64,000 nucleotides of DNA from Candidatus Gastranaerophilales bacterium. GTDB taxonomy: Bacteria; Cyanobacteriota; Vampirovibrionia; Gastranaerophilales; Gastranaerophilaceae. Every line of letters starts with the position of its first letter. The first letter of the stretch is position 1. The position numbers were made by a program, and so were the translations under genes. Positions 53,582 through 63,170 of this stretch are shown here, piece after piece. Below the pieces are notes generated by a model, which saw only the letters and a list, made by a program, of their open reading frames with translations, did no database searches and was not told the DNA's origin. The stretch spans positions 1 through 64,000 of the forward strand of contig CALVCA010000006.1 in assembly GCA_944325895.1 (NCBI GenBank), in the 5' to 3' direction.

Positions 53582-54687
53582 CACAAATCCTTTGATTTAT
53601 AAAATGCAATAATAGCAGCTAAAAAAGCCATCGGCGGAAATGCTGCCGTAACAACAGGCGGCAAAACACCTTTTTCTGCCAACAGATCAAAAAACGGCAG
53701 AGTAATATAATAAACGAATATACATCCTATTGCAATAGTAAATCCTATAAGCCGTTGTTCTCTCGGTTTACTGAACCCTAAAAGACAACCCATTATTGCC
53801 AGCAATATACAAACAAAAGGATGCAAAAATCTTTGAAGATATTTATTGAGCATATATCTGTATTCTTCATCCATTCCCTCTTTTTTCAATAATTTTATAT
53901 AATTATGCAGGTCTTTATTATTAATCTCTCGTTCTTTTTTTGTAGAATAAGCCATTAATGTATAAGCATTCTTAGCCGAATCCGAATCTAAAACTGACAT
54001 TTGTTTAAACTTGCCTATATTAGTAAAAATGCCGTCAGATGAAATTTTGTATTGAACTATATCATTCAAAACCCATCTGTCATCTTCAATATGTCCGGTT
54101 TTTGCATAAAATATATTGGATAATTGATGAACATCAGAATAAACTTCACTTGAAAAATCCAAAACGATTACATTATAAAGGTTCTTTACTCTAGATTTGG
54201 AAACAATAACCGCTTGCGTAGGATGTCCGCTTTTATCTTTTTGAGTATAAATAAACTGAGTTGATTGTGCATAACCTTTAATTTTTGCCATTTTATCAGC
54301 AGCAAAAGGAATTAATCTATCACCGGTTAAATAACAAAGATAAGTAACCAAAAGACTTAATACTATTACAGGAGCAATAATACGTTTAAACGAAAGCCCT
54401 ACCGCCCTAAAAATAGTCAATTCAGAGTCTTTGCTCAATTTATCAAACGTAAAAAGCGTACCTAATAACAAACCTACCGGAAAAGCTTTGCCTAAAATTT
54501 TAGGCAGTTCGTAAAACAAAATCAATATTGCCGTTTTTACTCCGAATTCACCGGCTAAAGTCTTTTTAATAGTGTTTAAAAGCATTTCAGGAGCAATCCA
54601 CACAATGGTAAAAAGAAGTATAGCAACAAATGTCGCCATCAATACCTGCATAAAAATATATCTGTCATATATTGTAGGTATTTTCAT
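53581..54687 (-). CDS. LptF/LptG-family LPS export permease
   Basis: The 368-residue protein has the YjgP/YjgQ layout: IYDRYIFMQVLMATFVAIL at the N-terminus, three N-terminal membrane helices, a periplasmic beta-jellyroll-like domain (about 115-255), and three C-terminal helices with FLHPFVCILLAIMGCLLGF. Only one permease gene is present; it may act as a homodimer or pair with a second gene outside the window. It overlaps lptB by 1 bp. Confidence 0.9.
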   Translation of the reverse strand: MKIPTIYDRYIFMQVLMATFVAILLFTIVWIAPEMLLNTIKKTLAGEFGVKTAILILFYELPKILGKAFPVGLLLGTLFTFDKLSKDSELTIFRAVGLSFKRIIAPVIVLSLLVTYLCYLTGDRLIPFAADKMAKIKGYAQSTQFIYTQKDKSGHPTQAVIVSKSRVKNLYNVIVLDFSSEVYSDVHQLSNIFYAKTGHIEDDRWVLNDIVQYKISSDGIFTNIGKFKQMSVLDSDSAKNAYTLMAYSTKKEREINNKDLHNYIKLLKKEGMDEEYRYMLNKYLQRFLHPFVCILLAIMGCLLGFSKPREQRLIGFTIAIGCIFVYYITLPFFDLLAEKGVLPPVVTAAFPPMAFLAAIIAFYKSKDL

Positions 54688-55412
54688 TACAGTGCAAAAT
54701 CCTTTCCTAAATAAAATTCTTTTGCAACAGGATCAACCGCAACATCCTCACTTTTACCCTGAATTTTAATTTGTCCGTCAAATATAACATATGCCCTGTC
54801 CGTAATTGACAAAGTCGCTTTAGGATTGTGATCAGTTATAAGCACCCCTAAACCTTTGCCTTCAGAAATTTTTCTTATGTTATCCTTAATTTCACCGATT
54901 GCAATCGGGTCAATGCCCGCAAACGGTTCATCCAAAAGCATAAAATCAGGGCTGGCAGCTAAAGCTCTTGCAATTTCCACCCTGCGTCGTTCGCCTCCTG
55001 ATAGCGAAACCGCTGCATATGAACGAAGCCTTAAAATCCCAAACTCTGTTAAAAGTTCTTCTAATTTACGTTTTTTTTCATCTTCCGTTAATTTTTCGTT
55101 CATTTGCAAAACTAATTTTATATTATCTTCAACACTTAGTTTTCTAAAAATAGATGCTTCCTGAGGCAAGTATCCTATACCTGCTTTTGCACGTATGTTC
55201 ATCGGCCAGGTTGAAATATCTTCTCTGTCCAAATATATATGACCGCTGTTTGGCTTTATTAATCCGACTATCATATAAAATGTCGTTGTCTTACCCGCTC
55301 CGTTCGGACCCAAAAGACAAACTACCTCTCCTTTATTTACCTCAAATGACACGTCATTTACAACACTTCTGTCACCATATATTTTTATCAGATTCTTTGC
55401 CTCTATTTTCAT
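54687..55412 (-). CDS. lptB: LPS export ABC transporter ATPase LptB
   Basis: LptB powers extraction of LPS from the inner membrane. The 241-residue ATPase has GPNGAGKTTTFYMIVGL (Walker A), LPQEASIFRKLSVEDN (Q-loop), LSGGERRRVEIARAL (signature), FMLLDEPFAGIDPIAI (Walker B) and ITDHNPKATLSI (H-loop), all typical of LptB. AAGGA lies close to the ATG. It is the first gene of the lptB-lptF/G-glycosidase unit, evidence for an outer membrane with LPS-like glycolipid. Confidence 0.95.
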   Translation of the reverse strand: MKIEAKNLIKIYGDRSVVNDVSFEVNKGEVVCLLGPNGAGKTTTFYMIVGLIKPNSGHIYLDREDISTWPMNIRAKAGIGYLPQEASIFRKLSVEDNIKLVLQMNEKLTEDEKKRKLEELLTEFGILRLRSYAAVSLSGGERRRVEIARALAASPDFMLLDEPFAGIDPIAIGEIKDNIRKISEGKGLGVLITDHNPKATLSITDRAYVIFDGQIKIQGKSEDVAVDPVAKEFYLGKDFAL

Positions 55413-55656
55413 TCCTTATCCCCTTTATTTTATATTTTAATGTAAAAACTTTTTTATTGCAATTTCGGGATTTTTCAAACTTAATAACCTTTATGTTTAT
55501 AAAAACATTAACAAATGTAAAAATAACCAATATATATGTTATATATACAATAACATGTGGCATAGGAAAAATATAACCATTTTCTTTATTTTCTCCTACA
55601 CACTAACCTTTTACCAAATATGAGTTCGGCCGTTTTATAAACGGCTGTTTTTATTA
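55413..55656. other. Intergenic region with a hairpin
   Basis: No gene is seen between trpS and lptB. Positions 55628-55652 form a hairpin (GGCCGTTT/AAACGGCT) with a T run on the plus strand only, so it is a poor terminator for the minus-strand trpS. The rest is AT-rich and probably includes the lptB promoter. Confidence 0.4.
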
Positions 55657-56652
55657 TTAATACATACCTATAATATTTCTTACTTCGTGTAAGATTTTTT
55701 TAGCTTCTCTACTGGTTTTTTCAGAGCCTGAACGAATAATATCCTCAACTTCAGACAAATGAGCTTCGTAATATTTTCTTTTTTCTCTTATATCTTTTAA
55801 AGAATTATTTACGAATTCAGCCAATTGTCTTTTACAATCCGCACAACCTCTTTCGCCTTTTTCGCACTCTGACTTAACTTTTTGAATTTGACTGTCGTCT
55901 GCAAAAACCTGCCAGTATTTAAATGCTACTTCACAGTTATCGGGATGACCTAAATCATCACGTCTTATACGGCTTCTGTCAGTAATAGCCGACATAATTT
56001 TCTTCGCCGTAATTTCGGCGGTGTCAGCAAGCTTTATATCATTATTATAAGATTTACTCATTTTATTACCGTCAAGACCGCATACTAAAGGACAATTGTT
56101 AAGCAAAGGCTTAGGTTCTTTAAAAAAGTCGGTTTTATAAATATTATTAAAACGTCTGACAATATCACGAGTAATTTCAATATGAGCAATCTGATCAACA
56201 CCTACAGGGATAGCCTCCGCATTCAACATCATAATATCGGCACTCATCAAAACGGGATATCCCATAAGTCCGTAGCTTATTTGAGAATTATTTGCCTCTT
56301 TTGTCCTCAAAATACGAGCCATGTCTTTTAAAGTAGGATCACGTTCAACCCAATTTTGCGGAGTAATCATACTCAAATAAACATTTAATTCCGCAATTTC
56401 AGGAATAAGGGATTGGACATAAATTGTTGATTTATCAGGATTAATACCTGAAGCAAGCCAGTCAATTACAACATCCAATACATCCTGACGCAAATTTTTT
56501 GTATCGTCATATTTAGTTGTAAGAGCATGCCAATCTGCAACAAAAAAATAGCATTCGTTAGAATTTTGAAGTTCAACCCAATTTTTAATTACTCCCAAAT
56601 AATGACCTAAATGTAATCTTCCGGTAGATCTCATTCCTGAAACAATACGCAT
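55657..56652 (-). CDS. trpS: Tryptophan--tRNA ligase
   Basis: TrpRS charges tRNA(Trp). The 331-residue class I synthetase shows SGMRSTGRLHLGHYLG (HIGH motif), VDQIAHIEITRDI and KMSKSYNN. A Cys-rich CEKGERGCADCKRQ segment near residue 275 could bind a metal, as in some TrpRS. The ATG at 56652 has the strong ribosome site CAGGAGGT; the frame is open 9 codons further upstream. Confidence 0.95.
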   Translation of the reverse strand: MRIVSGMRSTGRLHLGHYLGVIKNWVELQNSNECYFFVADWHALTTKYDDTKNLRQDVLDVVIDWLASGINPDKSTIYVQSLIPEIAELNVYLSMITPQNWVERDPTLKDMARILRTKEANNSQISYGLMGYPVLMSADIMMLNAEAIPVGVDQIAHIEITRDIVRRFNNIYKTDFFKEPKPLLNNCPLVCGLDGNKMSKSYNNDIKLADTAEITAKKIMSAITDRSRIRRDDLGHPDNCEVAFKYWQVFADDSQIQKVKSECEKGERGCADCKRQLAEFVNNSLKDIREKRKYYEAHLSEVEDIIRSGSEKTSREAKKILHEVRNIIGMY

Positions 56653-56908
56653 AATACCTCCTGAAATATAATAACACAAATATAAATATCATTTAAACAG
56701 AGGATAAAATTTAGAAAAAAAAGGTTTATTCTGATGATAACCGGACTTTTACAAATTGTAAACAAAAAGGCATGGACGGCATGCCCCAAATTTAAAACAT
56801 TAAGAAATGTAACTAAAAATTAAGAGATATTAATTAAGGCTGAAATCATGTCAAAATCATGGTTTCGGGAATAAATAAAAGGGGGTGAAATCGAGAAAAA
56901 CAAAATAG
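56653..56908. other. Intergenic region upstream of yggS
   Basis: No gene is seen. It contains two short hairpins: GGCATG...CATGCC around 56769-56785 and GAAATCATG...CATGGTTTC around 56842-56867. They may lie in an untranslated RNA or be regulatory; nothing more can be said from the sequence. Confidence 0.35.
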
Positions 56909-56937
56909 TTGTCCACCTAAAAAGGTTAGAGTACAAT
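56909..56937 (+). promoter_or_regulatory. Promoter of the yggS-sepF unit
   Basis: TTGTCC (56909-56914), a 17-nt spacer and TACAAT (56932-56937) form a sigma-70-type promoter about 50 nt before the yggS start. Confidence 0.6.
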
Positions 56938-56986
56938 TAATATGTAGTCTGCTTTTACAGGCGGATTTCTTGTAGAGGTGAAGATA

Positions 56987-57649
56987 GTGTACGAGAGAAT
57001 AAAACAGAATCTTTTACGGATACAAGAAGAAATTGCACCTTATAGACCAAATATCATTGCAGTTACAAAGTATTTTGACGAAAATTCCATAATAGCAGCG
57101 TACAAAGCGGGGTTAAGGGATTTTGCGGAATCAAGAGTAATTGAGGCATCTGAAAAAATCAACAGATTACCAAAAGAGATAAAAGAAAATTCAACTTTTC
57201 ATTTTATAGGGCACTTACAGACCAATAAAGTAAAAAAAGCAATTGAAATTTTTGATTATATACACTCGGTAGACACGGTGAAACTGGCGGAAAAAATTTC
57301 TGAAGAAGCCGGTAAAATCGGTAAGACACAAAAGATTTTAATTCAGATAAACAATGCCGGAGAAACACAAAAATTCGGATTTTCAAAAGAGGCAGTATTC
57401 AGTGAATTCGGTAACATAATCAAATTAAAGAATACAGAAGTTATCGGAGTAATGAATATGGCACCTTTAGGAGCCGGAGAAAAAGAGTTAACAAGACTTT
57501 TTTCTGAAATAAGAGAAATCAGGGATAATCTTGAAAAGGAATTTAACTGCAAGTTGCACGAAATATCTATGGGTATGAGTCAAGATTATAAAATAGCAGC
57601 CCGGGAGGGTTCAACAATGCTAAGAATTGGTAGAAAATTGTTTAAATAA
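56987..57649 (+). CDS. yggS: YggS-type pyridoxal-phosphate homeostasis protein
   Basis: The 220-residue protein has the alanine-racemase-like barrel of YggS/PLPBP: NIIAVTKYFDENSII carries the PLP-binding Lys, then HFIGHLQTNKVKKA, SVDTVKLAEKI, QINNAGETQKFGF, GVMNMAPLG and MGMSQDYKIAAREGSTMLRIG. The usual GENYVQE is AESRVIE. The start is taken as GTG 56987, 8 nt after GAGG; a GTG at 56978 lies inside that ribosome site. sepF follows after 16 bp, the order also seen in cyanobacteria and Gram-positives. Confidence 0.9.
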   Translation: MYERIKQNLLRIQEEIAPYRPNIIAVTKYFDENSIIAAYKAGLRDFAESRVIEASEKINRLPKEIKENSTFHFIGHLQTNKVKKAIEIFDYIHSVDTVKLAEKISEEAGKIGKTQKILIQINNAGETQKFGFSKEAVFSEFGNIIKLKNTEVIGVMNMAPLGAGEKELTRLFSEIREIRDNLEKEFNCKLHEISMGMSQDYKIAAREGSTMLRIGRKLFK

Positions 57650-57665
57650 ACGGAGGAATAAAACG

Positions 57666-58160
57666 GTGGCAGTAGTAACAGACAAAATTAAATCAGTAGT
57701 AGACTTTTTGGTAAAAGGATTTGAACCAAAAGAAACGATATTTGACGAAATGGCAGAAGAGATGGGTGATGAATATGAAGTGCAGGATAATTTAGCGATA
57801 GATCCGAAATATTCATATCAGTCAAACTCGGTTAATGACTTAAAAGTAGTTAACCACCCGAATTTCAGAGGTTATGAAGTAATAGTTATGGAGCCTCGTT
57901 CATTTGACGATGCAGCAAATATAGTTCAATATTTAAAAGACAGAAAGACCATTGTTTTAAATCTTCATTTATTAGATAAAGAACAATCACAAAGGACAAT
58001 TGATTTTGTATGCGGAGCAGCCCACGCACTTAACGGCAAACCGCAAAAAGTAGGGGATTTGGTATTTGTATTCACACCGAGTAACGTAACTTTGTCTGTT
58101 GAATTGAATGCAAACCAAAATAAATTTAATGATTCATTGTGGAGAGCTCCTTTACAGTAA
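57666..58160 (+). CDS. sepF: Cell division protein SepF
   Basis: SepF polymerises on the membrane and anchors FtsZ. The 164-residue protein has an amphipathic N-terminus (VVTDKIKSVVDFLVKGF), a linker, and the SepF domain: VMEPRSFDDAANIVQYLKD, VLNLHLLDKEQSQRTIDFV, CGAAHALNGKPQKVGDLVF and FTPSNVTLS. The start is GTG 57666 with CGGAGG upstream. It acts with FtsZ encoded about 1 kb downstream and with the Min system. Confidence 0.93.
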   Translation: MAVVTDKIKSVVDFLVKGFEPKETIFDEMAEEMGDEYEVQDNLAIDPKYSYQSNSVNDLKVVNHPNFRGYEVIVMEPRSFDDAANIVQYLKDRKTIVLNLHLLDKEQSQRTIDFVCGAAHALNGKPQKVGDLVFVFTPSNVTLSVELNANQNKFNDSLWRAPLQ

Positions 58161-58198
58161 TCCGCAATTGATATCAGTGGGTATGAGAAGAGATAGTT

Positions 58199-58225
58199 GG
58201 GGGACATTGTTCCCCTTTTCTTTTT
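58199..58225 (+). terminator. Rho-independent terminator after sepF
   Basis: GGGGGA-CATTG-TTCCCC followed by TTTTCTTTTT ends the yggS-sepF transcript, immediately before the nadK -10 box. Confidence 0.85.
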
Positions 58226-58229
58226 ATGG

Positions 58230-58235
58230 TATAAA
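58230..58235 (+). promoter_or_regulatory. -10 box of probable leaderless nadK transcript
   Basis: TATAAA, then 6 nt, then the ATG at 58242, with no ribosome site. The promoter overlaps the T tract region of the preceding terminator. Confidence 0.55.
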
Positions 58236-58241
58236 AATTTT

Positions 58242-59039
58242 ATGAAAAAATTCGGTATTTGCTATAACAAAACAATAGATAATTCCGTTAAAGTAATGAA
58301 GGAATTAGAAGAGGAACTCAAAAAAAACAACGTACAGACGGAAATTCTTGACATAGACGAATTAAAATCGGGATATGATTTTATATTTGTAATCGGCGGA
58401 GACGGAACAATATTAAAGGCAGCGAGATTTTATGCGAAAACATCGACACCGATATTCGGAATAAATTTAGGCAGGCTTGGATTTTTATCGCAATCATCAA
58501 AAGAAGAAATAAAAATTTCGGTTGAAAAAATACTTACCGGTGAATATCGTATTGAAAAAAGGAGTATGCTGCAAAGCGGAGAAAAAATAGCACTGAACGA
58601 TTTTGTTGTAAAGGGCACAACAACCGGGAGGACATCAAGATTTTCCTTAAAAATAAACAATAAACTTGTCTGTGACTATTTAGCCGACGGAATAATAGTA
58701 ACAACACCAACAGGATCTACTGCATACGGGCTTTCGGCAGGCGGACCTGTCATATCACCGAAATTAAATGCATTTGTAATAGTCCCAATATGTCCGCATA
58801 CATTAACTGCAAGACCAATTGTAATTCCTGACGATGAAATTATTACAATATGTTCTGATAAAGATTTGACAAACTATGTAGCATCAACGGACGGACAGGA
58901 ATTTTATGAATTTGTAAAAGAAATTGAAATAAAAAAATCAGCCTATACAGCAAAACTTGCTCTGCTTGATGAAGGCGAATTTTATTCAATTTTAAGGAAT
59001 AAGCTGCACTGGGGAACATCTCCTGCCTGTATCAAATAA
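58242..59039 (+). CDS. nadK: NAD kinase
   Basis: NadK makes NADP from NAD. The 265-residue protein has FVIGGDGTILKAARFY (GGDG motif), INLGRLGFLSQ, LNDFVVKG, and DGIIVTTPTGSTAYGLSAGGP (split by the usual Ser-Thr motif), with DGQEFYEF at the end. The ATG at 58242 follows TATAAA by 6 nt; an upstream in-frame codon at 58197 falls within the terminator. Confidence 0.95.
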   Translation: MKKFGICYNKTIDNSVKVMKELEEELKKNNVQTEILDIDELKSGYDFIFVIGGDGTILKAARFYAKTSTPIFGINLGRLGFLSQSSKEEIKISVEKILTGEYRIEKRSMLQSGEKIALNDFVVKGTTTGRTSRFSLKINNKLVCDYLADGIIVTTPTGSTAYGLSAGGPVISPKLNAFVIVPICPHTLTARPIVIPDDEIITICSDKDLTNYVASTDGQEFYEFVKEIEIKKSAYTAKLALLDEGEFYSILRNKLHWGTSPACIK

Positions 59040-59137
59040 AATTTTTAAAAAATTTTATTAACTTTTGTTCATAATTGGCATGGAAATTATTGTACTTTTT
59101 TTCTATTTAAAATAGTATGTTATTATATTATTATCAA

Positions 59138-59153
59138 ACCCACCTAAATGGGT
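59138..59153 (+). promoter_or_regulatory. Hairpin in the ftsZ leader
   Basis: ACCCA-CCTAAA-TGGGT lies 45 nt upstream of the ftsZ start, after an AT-rich TATTATATTATTAT stretch that probably holds the -10 box. It could be an operator or a stabilising 5' hairpin. Confidence 0.35.
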
Positions 59154-59197
59154 AATAACCTAAAAGTAATATTACAAACATATAAGAGGTAAAAATA

Positions 59198-60349
59198 GTG
59201 GAAAATTTCGTATCAGATATCTTTGCAAAAAAAGATGACACAGCCGGCTTAAACAGGTCGCCAATCAACCCAACAAATATAAAAGTAGTCGGTGTAGGCG
59301 GAGGCGGAGGTAATGCCGTTAACCGAATGATTAAGGCAGGACTTTCTAATGTAGAATTTTGGCTTATGAATACCGATTTACAGGTATTGGAATACGGTCA
59401 AACAAAAAATAAAATACAATTAGGTAAAGCCTCAACAAACGGTTTAGGAGCAGGCGGAGATCCGTCGATTGGTGAAAAAGCCGCAGAAGAAGCTCAACAG
59501 GAAATAACAAACGCTCTTGAAGGTGCTGATATGGTATTTATAACAGCAGGTATGGGCGGCGGAACAGGTACCGGTGCAGCTCCTGTTGTTGCTAAAATTG
59601 CAAAAGAACTCGGAATTTTAACAATTGCTGTTGTAACAAAACCTTTCTCCTGGGAAGGAAAGAAAAGACAAAATCAGGCTGTTCAAGGTTTAGAAAAACT
59701 AAGAGAAGCAGTTGATGCAGTTATTGTAATTCCTAACGACAAATTATTACAGGTAGTAGACAGACAAGTTTCATTAACAGAATCTTTCATAATAGTTGAT
59801 GAAGTTCTGTTAAGAGGTGTACAGGGTATTTCAGATATCATTACCGTTCCCGGACTTATCAACGTTGACTTTGCAGATGTTAAAAACGTTATGCAAGCTT
59901 CAGGATCAGCTCTTATGGGTATCGGTCGTGGTCAGGGTGAAGGCAGAGCTATTAAAGCTGCTGAAATCGCTATTAATTCTCAATTACTTGAAACATCAAT
60001 CAACGGTGCATCCGGTGTAATTGTTAATATTACAGGCGGTCCTGATATGACACTTCACGAAATTACAGATGCTGCAAATATTATTCATGACGCTGTTCTT
60101 GATGATGCAACTGTTATTATCGGTACTGCGGTTAACGAAAATATTCAAGGAGAAATCCAGGTTACTGTTATTGCAACAGGTTTTGAATTAAAAAATCAGC
60201 CTATTGAAGAAAAAACTGAAACAAGACAGTTAAACGCTGCTGATTTCTTTGCAAGTTCAGGTTCTTTCAATCAACCAAGAAGAACATCCATTCCGGAAGT
60301 ATCTCCGAGCTTCACAAACATTGAAATTCCTGACTTTTTGAAAAAATAA
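59198..60349 (+). CDS. ftsZ: Cell division protein FtsZ
   Basis: FtsZ is the tubulin-like GTPase of the division ring. The 383-residue protein has [16 protein letters not shown], the tubulin signature [13 protein letters not shown], a T7 loop with [10 protein letters not shown], a short linker and the C-terminal peptide EIPDFLKK that binds SepF, MinC or other partners. The start is GTG 59198 with AAGAGGT upstream. A terminator follows, so it is probably monocistronic. Confidence 0.97.
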   Translation: MENFVSDIFAKKDDTAGLNRSPINPTNIKVVGVGGGGGNAVNRMIKAGLSNVEFWLMNTDLQVLEYGQTKNKIQLGKASTNGLGAGGDPSIGEKAAEEAQQEITNALEGADMVFITAGMGGGTGTGAAPVVAKIAKELGILTIAVVTKPFSWEGKKRQNQAVQGLEKLREAVDAVIVIPNDKLLQVVDRQVSLTESFIIVDEVLLRGVQGISDIITVPGLINVDFADVKNVMQASGSALMGIGRGQGEGRAIKAAEIAINSQLLETSINGASGVIVNITGGPDMTLHEITDAANIIHDAVLDDATVIIGTAVNENIQGEIQVTVIATGFELKNQPIEEKTETRQLNAADFFASSGSFNQPRRTSIPEVSPSFTNIEIPDFLKK

Positions 60350-60373
60350 TTGTTATTGTATGAAAAAGATAAT

Positions 60374-60399
60374 GGGATGATTATTCATCCCTTTTTTTT
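60374..60399 (+). terminator. Rho-independent terminator of ftsZ
   Basis: GGGATGA-TTA-TTCATCCC followed by eight T residues, 25 bp after the ftsZ stop. Confidence 0.92.
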
Positions 60400-60567
60400 G
60401 TTGTTAAGAATTGTAAAGCTAAACTTTAATAATTGAAACACACAATATACACTAATTCCGGCATAAGTATTCCAAAAATTACGTTTTAAATTGAGCAATA
60501 AATTAGACGCAAAATTGTTTATAAAAATATAGGGGATAAAATTTAAATAAATTTCAAGGAGGACATT

Positions 60568-61941
60568 ATGGGGATTAATGGGATTAGTTTTAGTGCGGAA
60601 GAATCACCACTGCACAATGTGAAGAAATTAAAGAAGAAACAAAAGAAAGCTTACAGAAATGTGCAACGACAAATGATTAATAATGATCGTGAACCGCTAA
60701 CTTGGGAAAAATACAGACGTAACAACGGCATGGAACCGTTAAACAAACCGCAGTCAGGAGTAGTTGAAGCAGACAAAATTGCCGAAGAAATTAAAAGACA
60801 AAACGCTTTAGAAGCCCAAAAAGCACAACACAGACAAAACATTGCAGATTTACAAGGCAAAAAATCAGGTGTTGTTGTAGCAGATGAAATTGCTGAGAAA
60901 AAAGCTCAACACAAACAAAACATTGCGGATTTAAAGGGTAAAAAATCAGGTGTCGTCGTAGCAGATGAGCTTGCGGCTCAAAATAAAGCTGCAAAACCAA
61001 AGACTTGGGCTAACTATTACCAAGAACACGGATTAAAAGCTCCCGAACCACAAAAATCAGGTGTCGTCGTAGCAGATGAGCTTGCGGCTCAAAATAAAGC
61101 TGCAAAACCAAAGACTTGGGCTAACTATTACCAAGAACACGGATTAAAAGCTCCCGAACCACAAAAATCAGGTGTCGTTGTGGCAGATGAGATTGCTGAA
61201 GGAGCCAAAAGTCAAAATCCTTTGGAAGCACAAAAAGCACAACACAGACAAAATATTGCGGATTTAAAGGGTAAAAAATCAGGCGTTGTTGTAGCAGATA
61301 AGATAGCCGAAGGAGCAAAAAGTCAAAATCCTTTGGAAGCACAAAAAGCACAACTCAGACAAAATATTGCAGATTTAAAAGGCAAAAGATCAGGTGTCGT
61401 TGTGGCAGATGATATTGCCGGCGGAATAAAAAGACATAATGCAATGATAGGTAAAAAAGGCGGCAATAAGATTTTCAAATCAATGAAAGGCAAAAAAGGC
61501 AAAGCAGCATTGGCGGCACTAGGTGTTGGATTAATAGGTGGAGTAATTGCATACTTTAATCAAAAAGATAAAACTCCAACCGTAGAAGCTACTCCGGCAA
61601 TACCTGTTGAACAAAATCCAAAACCGGCAGATTCCACTGGAATACAGCAGCCTGCAATAGAAAATCCGGCAGCAGTACCTCCGGCAGCAGTACCTCCGGC
61701 AGCAGTACCTCCGGCAGAAGAACCTGCGACAGAATATATCGTCAAAAAAGGTGATTGCGTTTGGAATATTGCAAAACAGCATTTAAAAGATTTACATAAA
61801 TCAGATCCGAACTACAAACCTACGGATAAAGAAATATTAGAACATACCAAAGAACTAATGAAGTTGAATAATTTAAAATATGAAGCAGACGGGTACGTAG
61901 TTATAATCCATCCGGAAGACAGATTGAAATTAACAGCATAA
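60568..61941 (+). CDS. Repeat-rich membrane protein with C-terminal LysM
   Basis: The 457-residue protein has a short polar leader (MGINGISFSAEESP), then repeats built on KSGVVVADEIAE with KAQHRQNIADLKGK or KTWANYYQEHGLKAPEPQ between them (about 55-295), one membrane helix (LAALGVGLIGGVIAYF, about 312-327), a Pro-rich linker with AVPPA units, and a LysM-type domain (EYIVKKGDCVWNIAKQH ... YVVIIHPEDRL). The topology suggests a cytoplasmic repeat region anchored to the inner membrane with LysM reaching peptidoglycan. CAAGGAGG precedes the ATG. Function unknown. Confidence 0.8.
   Translation: MGINGISFSAEESPLHNVKKLKKKQKKAYRNVQRQMINNDREPLTWEKYRRNNGMEPLNKPQSGVVEADKIAEEIKRQNALEAQKAQHRQNIADLQGKKSGVVVADEIAEKKAQHKQNIADLKGKKSGVVVADELAAQNKAAKPKTWANYYQEHGLKAPEPQKSGVVVADELAAQNKAAKPKTWANYYQEHGLKAPEPQKSGVVVADEIAEGAKSQNPLEAQKAQHRQNIADLKGKKSGVVVADKIAEGAKSQNPLEAQKAQLRQNIADLKGKRSGVVVADDIAGGIKRHNAMIGKKGGNKIFKSMKGKKGKAALAALGVGLIGGVIAYFNQKDKTPTVEATPAIPVEQNPKPADSTGIQQPAIENPAAVPPAAVPPAAVPPAEEPATEYIVKKGDCVWNIAKQHLKDLHKSDPNYKPTDKEILEHTKELMKLNNLKYEADGYVVIIHPEDRLKLTA
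60943..61164 (+). repeat. Two identical tandem 111-bp units
   Basis: Positions 60943-61053 and 61054-61164 appear base-for-base identical and code for 37 residues beginning KSGVVVADELAAQ. A third, partial unit follows from 61165. The identity points to a recent duplication. Confidence 0.9.
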
Positions 61942-61971
61942 AAAAAAGACCGCATAAGCGGTCTTTTTTTT
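61941..61971. terminator. Bidirectional rho-independent terminator
   Basis: AAGACCGC-ATAA-GCGGTCTT with A and T tracts lies between the convergent LysM and aldolase genes. Confidence 0.93.
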
Positions 61972-61978
61972 ATGATAA

Positions 61979-62932
61979 TTAGTCTTGAGCGTGTCCTGCT
62001 GTACCCAAAACGTCACGCATTTTGTGCATAACAAGTTCTTTAACGGCAGTTCTGCCAGGACCCATATATTCACGTGGATCAAATTTATCAGGATGTTCCA
62101 TAAAGAATTCTCTGATAGTAGAAGTCATAGCCAATCTCAAGTCAGTATCGATATTGATTTTAGCAACACCGTGTTTAGAAGCATATGCAAGCATATCTTC
62201 AGGAACACCTTGAGCATCAGGCAAGTTGCCGCCGTACTTGTTGCATTTAGCAACCAAATCAGCAGGAACTGATGATGATCCGTGAAGAACTAACGGATAA
62301 TCATAACCAACAACAGCGTTTACAGCTTTTTTAATTTCTGCTAATCTTTCAAAATCAAGTTTAGCTTCGCCTTTAAATTTATAAGCACCGTGAGAAGTAC
62401 CTATAGCAACGGCTAATGAATCACAGCCTGTTTCTTTAACAAATCTTGCAGCTTCTTCAGGATCAGTATATGTTGAATCTTTAGCATGAACTTTAACATC
62501 ATCTTCAACACCGGCTAATTTACCGAGTTCAGCTTCAACTGAAACACCTTTAGCATGAGCATAATCAACAACTTGTTTTGTTAATTTAATATTTTCTTCC
62601 AACGGGAATCTTGAACCGTCAATCATAACAGATGAAAAACCGCCGTCAATACAAGCTTTACAAATTTCAAAATCTGCACCGTGATCCAAGTGCAATGCTA
62701 TAGGAACTGTTGTTGTAGCTAAAGCAGCTTCAACAAGTTTGATTAAATATGTTTGATTAGCGTATTTTCTTGCACCTGCAGAAACCTGTAAAATAATAGG
62801 TGATTGAGTTTCTTCTGCAGCTTCAGCTATACCTTGCAAAATTTCCATGTTGTTAACATTGTAAGCACCGATAGCGTATCCGCCGGCTAATGCTTTTTTG
62901 AACATTTCTTCTGTTCCGACTAATTTTCTCAT
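61979..62932 (-). CDS. fba: Class II fructose-bisphosphate aldolase
   Basis: Fba interconverts fructose 1,6-bisphosphate with DHAP and glyceraldehyde 3-phosphate. The 317-residue protein has HLDHGADFEICKACIDGGF (zinc His and catalytic Asp), SVEAELGKLAGVED (Glu), AVAIGTSHGAYKF (zinc His), LHGSSSVP and KINIDTDLRLAMT. The ATG at 62932 has AAGGAGAAC just upstream. Confidence 0.96.
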   Translation of the reverse strand: MRKLVGTEEMFKKALAGGYAIGAYNVNNMEILQGIAEAAEETQSPIILQVSAGARKYANQTYLIKLVEAALATTTVPIALHLDHGADFEICKACIDGGFSSVMIDGSRFPLEENIKLTKQVVDYAHAKGVSVEAELGKLAGVEDDVKVHAKDSTYTDPEEAARFVKETGCDSLAVAIGTSHGAYKFKGEAKLDFERLAEIKKAVNAVVGYDYPLVLHGSSSVPADLVAKCNKYGGNLPDAQGVPEDMLAYASKHGVAKINIDTDLRLAMTSTIREFFMEHPDKFDPREYMGPGRTAVKELVMHKMRDVLGTAGHAQD

Positions 62933-63040
62933 TTTAGTTCTCCTTCTTTGTCACACACAACAAGTGTATTACAAACATTTATGGATTACAAGTAAATATT
63001 ATTTTTAAATATTAAGAAATATTAAAAATCTACACAACTC

Positions 63041-63069
63041 TTTACAAACCTGAAAAATATTGCTATAAT
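63041..63069 (+). promoter_or_regulatory. Promoter of the gene at the right edge
   Basis: TTTACA (63041-63046), a 17-nt spacer and TATAAT (63064-63069) form a good sigma-70-type promoter, giving a leader of about 95 nt. That leader contains a 15-codon open frame (63109-63156) without a good ribosome site. Confidence 0.65.
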
Positions 63070-63170
63070 GGGCACAAAAGGTTAATGAATTAAGAAGATA
63101 AAATATTAATGGTAGCAAAAAAGGTTTTTAGAAGTTTTCTCATGGAAAAGTACTAAAACAAGGAGTTATT

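Noticed and set aside
63109-63156. A 15-codon frame in the leader of the right-edge gene as a regulatory peptide
   Set aside because: There is no good ribosome site and no amino-acid bias typical of attenuator peptides; a short frame of this size is expected by chance.
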